64,000 bases of DNA from the NCBI GenBank assembly GCA_050246995.1, contig JBFWVA010000005.1, forward strand, positions 1 through 64,000, written 5' to 3'. This DNA comes from SHVO01 sp050246995. Its GTDB lineage: Bacteria > Pseudomonadota > Alphaproteobacteria > Rhodospirillales > Rhodospirillaceae. Under the pieces are notes generated by a model, which saw nothing but the letters and a program-made list of their open reading frames with translations, made no database searches and was not told the origin of the DNA. Position 1 is the first letter of the stretch. Each line of letters opens with the position of its first letter. Both the position numbers and the translations under genes were made by a program. This document shows positions 60,276 to 64,000 of the stretch, piece after piece.

Positions 60276-60698
60276 ATGTCAGCAAATATCAATTTAAAAG
60301 TCCTTTTAGCCGCATTTACGGCCGTTCTGATTGCGATGGCGTTCTACGTAATGCACTTGCGATCAGAACTTATTGAAGCTGAACGATTGTCGGCCGCTGT
60401 ACGCGGGGAAGTTGCGGCGCAAAAAGTTACCATTGCGCGCATCGAGGACGAGCGAACGGTCGCCGCAAATGAACGCGATGCCATGCAAGCGCAACTGTCG
60501 GAATCTAAAGAGCTGCTGGTGAAGCTATCCGAGGGCTCAGAAAAAAAGAGCGGCGAGCTAAATGAGGAGATTTCAGTTCTTCGCGCGCGCATTGCTCATG
60601 AAGCGAAGGTATCGGCGTGGTGGCGGGAACTATTTGACTACACCAAGACGTTTAATCGCCAAGACGAATCAAGGTTGCACGCCACCACCATGAAATAG
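60276..60698 (+). CDS. Small membrane-anchored coiled-coil protein
   Basis: Protein of 140 residues from ATG 60276 with a strong GGAGGGAG ribosome site. A single membrane helix (about 8-26) is followed by about 80 residues of heptad-like coiled coil rich in Glu, Arg and Ala (LIEAERLSAAVRGEVAAQ...), then a short tail. I do not recognise a family. Confidence 0.65.
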   Translation: MSANINLKVLLAAFTAVLIAMAFYVMHLRSELIEAERLSAAVRGEVAAQKVTIARIEDERTVAANERDAMQAQLSESKELLVKLSEGSEKKSGELNEEISVLRARIAHEAKVSAWWRELFDYTKTFNRQDESRLHATTMK

Positions 60699-60728
60699 TG
60701 CCCACTGCGGAGAGAGCCTTGTTTTCGA

Positions 60729-61097
60729 ATGATCAAAAAGTCTCCCGCTGACGAATACGCCTACGCACTGCACGTAATTGCCGCGAACAGAACAGTCGTT
60801 GTGGCGGAGCGGACCTATGCCGCAAGGATTAGAACGGGAATCGCGATGCTCGCGTTTGGCCTCGAGACAAAGGCGCTCCTCGGGAGTCAACCTCGCGTGC
60901 ATCGCGCGAGGAACGAGCTCGATCTTAATGATGATCGCGGGCATTTGTCTTGGCATCGCGGTATGGCGCCTTTCAGAATCCGGATCGGCGCTTCAACACC
61001 CGATGTCCTGCAAATAGCGCGGAGTATTCTTGCCGGCTTTGGCAATGTTTTTCTCCTCGTCGTTGCTTTTGCCCTGTATGTTCTCTGGGGGCTTTAA
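60729..61097 (+). pseudogene. DUF202-like membrane protein, apparently frameshifted
   Basis: The frame from 60729 begins AANRTVVVAERTYAARIRTGIAMLAFGLE, close to the DUF202 (YidH-like) core 'ANERTxLAWIRTALALxAFG', and ends with a good helix (ILAGFGNVFLLVVAFALYVLWGL). The middle of this frame (about 60880-60985) is non-hydrophobic, but the +1 frame there reads SSILMMIAGICLGIAVWRL, a plausible second helix. This looks like one gene with two compensating frameshifts, or a sequencing error. As written, a 122-residue protein is possible but would lack the middle helix. Confidence 0.45.
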
Positions 61098-61183
61098 TTC
61101 GGCGCGGCGGGCAGGGAAGGCCGTAAGACATTGCTGCGGTCCAGGGTGCGGCAATCTAATTTTGCGTTTTGGCGGAGCCGCAA

Positions 61184-62236
61184 GTGGTGGAATTTCTCGC
61201 GCCTCGATATCTCTTCTTGCTGATTGCGTTGCCGCTACTGGTCGCGGCCTACTTGTATCTCATAAATCGCAAGAAGCACCTTGTTCTCCGATATACCAGC
61301 GTGGCGATGGTCAAGGACGCCGCCGACGGTCTCTCGTCGATGCGCCGCCACGTCCCGCCTTTGGTCCTATTAATCGCCGTGTCGTTGGCTCTGATTGCCT
61401 CAGCGCGGCCCGCCGCGATGCTGACGCTCCCTTCGGACCGCGCGCAGATTATTCTCGCGATCGACGTTTCTGTGAGCATGCGTGCTCGGGATGTCGAACC
61501 GGATCGTATCACCGCGGCGAAAAACGCCGCCAAGACTTTCGTTCAGGAAGCACCTGGCAATTTGCAGATCGGTATCGTGGCATTCGCGGGCAATGCGATG
61601 TTGGTGCAAGCGCCGACTTTCGATAAACAGTCGCTGATTGAGGCCATCGATAATTTCAGGCTCCAGCGCGCGACGAACATCGGCGGTGCAGTCATGGCTT
61701 CTCTGCAGACGATTTTCCCCGGACTAAATCTCCAGTCCGCCTTACCTGCGTACGACCGCAGGGCATCACGCCGCACCGGCGTCTCCCTGGATGAACAGCC
61801 CGTTGCAGAAGAGCCGTTGATGCCACCCGTGCCGCCAGGTTCATACACGTCATCGGCCGTCATCCTTCTTACAGATGGACAGGCTACTACCGGTCCCGAT
61901 CCGATTGCGGCCGCGCGTGTCGCCGCGGATCGCGGCGTACGCATCTTTACGGTAGGTCTGGGAAGTCCAAATGGGGAGATCATCGGCTGGGGCGGACGAG
62001 GGATGCGGGTTCAGATCGACGAGGAAACACTGAAGACGATGGCCGACATCACCAAGGCGAAGTATTTCTATGCAACGACGAGCGCGGTTCTTGCCGACGT
62101 CTACAAGGATCTAAATGCTCAGCTCGTGATGGAGCGTAAGCGCACCGAGATATCGTTCCTGTTCGCTGGTCTCGCGGCCATTCTACTCGTGTGTGCCGCC
62201 GGATTATCGCTAGCTTGGTCGAACCGGATTTTTTAA
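61184..62236 (+). CDS. VWA-domain membrane protein (BatA-like)
   Basis: Protein of 350 residues starting at GTG 61184, preceded by GGCGGAG. Two N-terminal helices (about 5-28 and 58-80), a von Willebrand A domain (about 88-310) and a C-terminal helix (about 322-345). The metal site is complete: DVSVSM (D94), TNIGGA and LLTDGQ. BatA-type proteins are inner-membrane proteins with the VWA in the periplasm, usually encoded with BatB/D and a MoxR ATPase and tied to aerotolerance or envelope function. None of those partners is adjacent here. An insert near 190-230 (RRASRRTGVSLDEQP) is unlike the standard domain. Confidence 0.88.
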   Translation: MVEFLAPRYLFLLIALPLLVAAYLYLINRKKHLVLRYTSVAMVKDAADGLSSMRRHVPPLVLLIAVSLALIASARPAAMLTLPSDRAQIILAIDVSVSMRARDVEPDRITAAKNAAKTFVQEAPGNLQIGIVAFAGNAMLVQAPTFDKQSLIEAIDNFRLQRATNIGGAVMASLQTIFPGLNLQSALPAYDRRASRRTGVSLDEQPVAEEPLMPPVPPGSYTSSAVILLTDGQATTGPDPIAAARVAADRGVRIFTVGLGSPNGEIIGWGGRGMRVQIDEETLKTMADITKAKYFYATTSAVLADVYKDLNAQLVMERKRTEISFLFAGLAAILLVCAAGLSLAWSNRIF

Positions 62237-62561
62237 TCCGTACGGAGGCGCCGGCGCCTCCCTCACCGTGACCTACGTCGGCGGATTTCCTCTGGCTTTA
62301 TTCCGACGATCATCTCGAAGGCTGGTGCGCTGCCTAGTCCCACGCATGAGGGAAAAATAGCGAGAAGCATTTCCCTTTCAGGCTGTCTGAAGGCAGGCGC
62401 TCGCGATGAGTTGCGCCATTTTTGCAGTGCAGCAGGATATTCTCCATTTTTTTGCCCGATCCCCCTGATGACATGACGGTTTTCAGAACGTGATGCGTAT
62501 AGGGTTTTAGGATGCAATCGGCGTACGCCGGCTTGGCGAGCGCTTCTAAGGGGGGCTATTT
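62237..62561. other. Intergenic region before the TonB-dependent receptor
   Basis: 325 bases. A perfect 18-bp palindrome, GGAGGCGCCGGCGCCTCC, lies at 62244-62261 just after the VWA stop; it may help end transcription but has no T-tract. The rest has no gene. A GGGGGG run at 62549-62555 sits just before the receptor start. Confidence 0.5.
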
Positions 62562-64000
62562 ATGGATAATGATTCTTATAAGCGTTCTCGTGTGAAGGCG
62601 AGCGCGCTAGCGTCTGTGAGTGGCTTCGCTCTAGCGGTATTTGCATACGCACCCAGTTCATATGCGCAAACACCGGCGACGCAGGCGCCTGCCGCCGTCG
62701 ATGAGATCGTCGTCACTGGCTCGCGCATCGTGCGCGACGGTTACGAAGCCCCGACGCCGGTGACGGTCGTCGGCGTCGAGCAGCTTCAAGACGCGGCCAA
62801 GCCCAATGTGTTTGACGCCATCTCCAGCCTTCCTGCCTTCTCGGGCAACATCAACCTTTCCACAAGCACGGCCGGGATTTCCATGGGCACCGGCGGCGCG
62901 AGTACGCTCAATTTGCGTGGTCTCGGCGTCAACCGCACCCTCGTGCTGTTCGACGGCAAGCGCTTTCCGAACATCTTCGTCACCGGCGGCACCGATGCAA
63001 AATTATTCCCCGACCTTCTGATCTCGCGTGTCGACGTTGTGACCGGCGGCGCCTCCGCCGTCTATGGATCTGACGCGGTCTCCGGTGTCGTCAACTTTGT
63101 GCTCGATAAAGAGTTCACGGGCGTGAAGGGCAACATCATGGGCGGTATCACCAGCCGGGGCGACCATGAGCAATATAAGGTCGCTCTGGCGGCAGGTACG
63201 CCGTTCGCCGCTGGGCGTGGACATTTCTTGATCGCGGCTGACTTCGGCGATCAGGCGCATATGGAGGGCAAGGTCCGCGAATGGAACCAGGTCGGTTACT
63301 TCCAAGTGACCAATCCCAACTACACGGCGACGAATGGACAGCCGCAGCTTTTGAACCGCTATCACGCCGGCCTTTGGGCGGCTAATCCCGGGGGCGTCAT
63401 CGCCAGTGGTCCTTTGAAGGGCATTGCGTTCGGCCCCAACGGTGCGCCGTACCAGTTCAATTTCGGCGAATTCATCGGCGGTTCGTTCAATGTGGGCGGC
63501 GACTGGCAGAACGCCACCGAGCAAGGCGCCAACAGCCTCTCCGCCGGGACCGAGGATAAGCATCTGTATGCGCGTGCTAGCTATGACGTCACCGACAACG
63601 TGACGGTGTTCGCCGAGTACAACTTCGGCACCGTCCAATCGATTTATAATTGTTGTTGGACCTACTACCTGGGCGCCAACATCAATGTCAGTACCCAAAA
63701 TCCATTCATGCCCGAGGACGTACGCGCGCGCGCAACGGCTTTAGGTTTGACGTCGCTGGCATTCGGCAAGCAGCTGAAGGACATTCCGCCGTATACGGCC
63801 GAAAACGAGCGCAACAGCTACGTCTATGTGGTGGGCGCCGAAGGCAATTTTGACGCTTTCGACACGGCATGGAACTGGGATGTGTACGGTCAAAAAGGGC
63901 TGGTGAAACTCGACCTCAATTCTCCAGTTCAGGTCAGACCGGCGAACTTTGCCCTAGCTATCGACGCGGTGCGCAACCCGACGACCGGCGCCATTATGTG
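62562..64000 (+). CDS. TonB-dependent receptor, N-terminal part (partial)
   Basis: Frame open from ATG 62562 to the window end, about 480 residues visible. The first ~37 residues form a long signal peptide (cleavage near SYAQ). Then comes a TonB box (VDEIVVTGSRIVRDGYE) and a plug domain (about 50-165, with LNLRGLGVNRTLVLFDGKR and VDVVTGGASAVYGSDAVSGVVNFVLDKEFTG), followed by the start of the beta-barrel (YARASYDVTDNVTVFAEYN). The plug type matches large receptors of the oar/BtuB-like kind used for glycans, peptides or siderophores. The substrate cannot be inferred without the rest of the gene and its neighbours. Confidence 0.93.
   Translation, partial: MDNDSYKRSRVKASALASVSGFALAVFAYAPSSYAQTPATQAPAAVDEIVVTGSRIVRDGYEAPTPVTVVGVEQLQDAAKPNVFDAISSLPAFSGNINLSTSTAGISMGTGGASTLNLRGLGVNRTLVLFDGKRFPNIFVTGGTDAKLFPDLLISRVDVVTGGASAVYGSDAVSGVVNFVLDKEFTGVKGNIMGGITSRGDHEQYKVALAAGTPFAAGRGHFLIAADFGDQAHMEGKVREWNQVGYFQVTNPNYTATNGQPQLLNRYHAGLWAANPGGVIASGPLKGIAFGPNGAPYQFNFGEFIGGSFNVGGDWQNATEQGANSLSAGTEDKHLYARASYDVTDNVTVFAEYNFGTVQSIYNCCWTYYLGANINVSTQNPFMPEDVRARATALGLTSLAFGKQLKDIPPYTAENERNSYVYVVGAEGNFDAFDTAWNWDVYGQKGLVKLDLNSPVQVRPANFALAIDAVRNPTTGAIM

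Noticed and set aside
1..64000. CRISPR arrays, insertion sequences, prophage or plasmid genes
   Set aside because: No repeat-spacer pattern, transposase, integrase or phage structural gene was seen on either strand.

Overview
This 64-kb window is a chromosomal segment of an alphaproteobacterium with roughly 60% GC. The evidence is gene order typical of the class: rpoZ-spoT-DUF2062-pdxJ-acpS-lepB-rnc-era-recO-parC, glyA-nrdR-ribD-ribE-ribBX-ribH-nusB-thiL, and BamE / cytochrome bc1 chaperone / DUF177 / rpmF / plsX / fabH / ihfA / MerR / tRNA-Pro. The PEP-CTERM protein, secreted oxidoreductases and TonB-dependent receptor suggest an environmental heterotroph, perhaps Rhizomicrobium- or Caulobacter-like, but the genus is a guess. 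I see no insertion sequence, prophage, plasmid backbone or CRISPR array.

Layout. 1-7187 is accessory: the end of an MFS transporter, then a four-gene exported operon (DUF1592/DUF1588-type lipoprotein with a CxxCH motif, DUF1552 Tat protein, three-repeat COG4315-like protein, orphan exported protein) closed by a strong terminator at 6153-6184, followed by an exported creatininase-like protein. 7212-18270 holds envelope and maintenance genes: pncC-type CinA, pgpA, an M23 peptidase overlapping a bactofilin, a lytic transglycosylase, dapA, smpB, a molybdenum oxidoreductase, a glutathione peroxidase, a GNAT protein, a family-5 uracil-DNA glycosylase, a NYN protein and folK. 18440-28761 is the conserved rpoZ-to-parC block, with several ATGA overlaps. 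28952-36481 is mixed: a small zinc-ribbon protein, a Crp/Fnr regulator, a PEP-CTERM protein, the minus-strand genes bpt, motB and a penicillin-acylase-family enzyme, a DUF6898-like protein and a lectin-like secreted protein.

36491-46538 carries rpiB, glyA, nrdR, riboflavin biosynthesis, nusB, thiL, a FliL-like protein and the K+-independent proton-pumping pyrophosphatase. 46711-50991 is a redox patch: a cytochrome c'-like protein, TspO, an NHL-repeat protein, a class I cytochrome c and a two-domain multicopper oxidase. 51046-56338 is the BamE-to-tRNA-Pro block for lipid and ribosome functions. 56494-64000 is accessory again: a DUF4386 protein, a MASE1 hybrid kinase, a coiled-coil membrane protein, an apparently frameshifted DUF202-like gene, a BatA-like VWA protein, and the start of a TonB-dependent receptor running off the window.

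The best candidate for an undescribed system is the exported operon at 460-6131. The 48009-50991 NHL/cytochrome/copper-oxidase group is second. All functional calls are from reading the translations; no database search was run.
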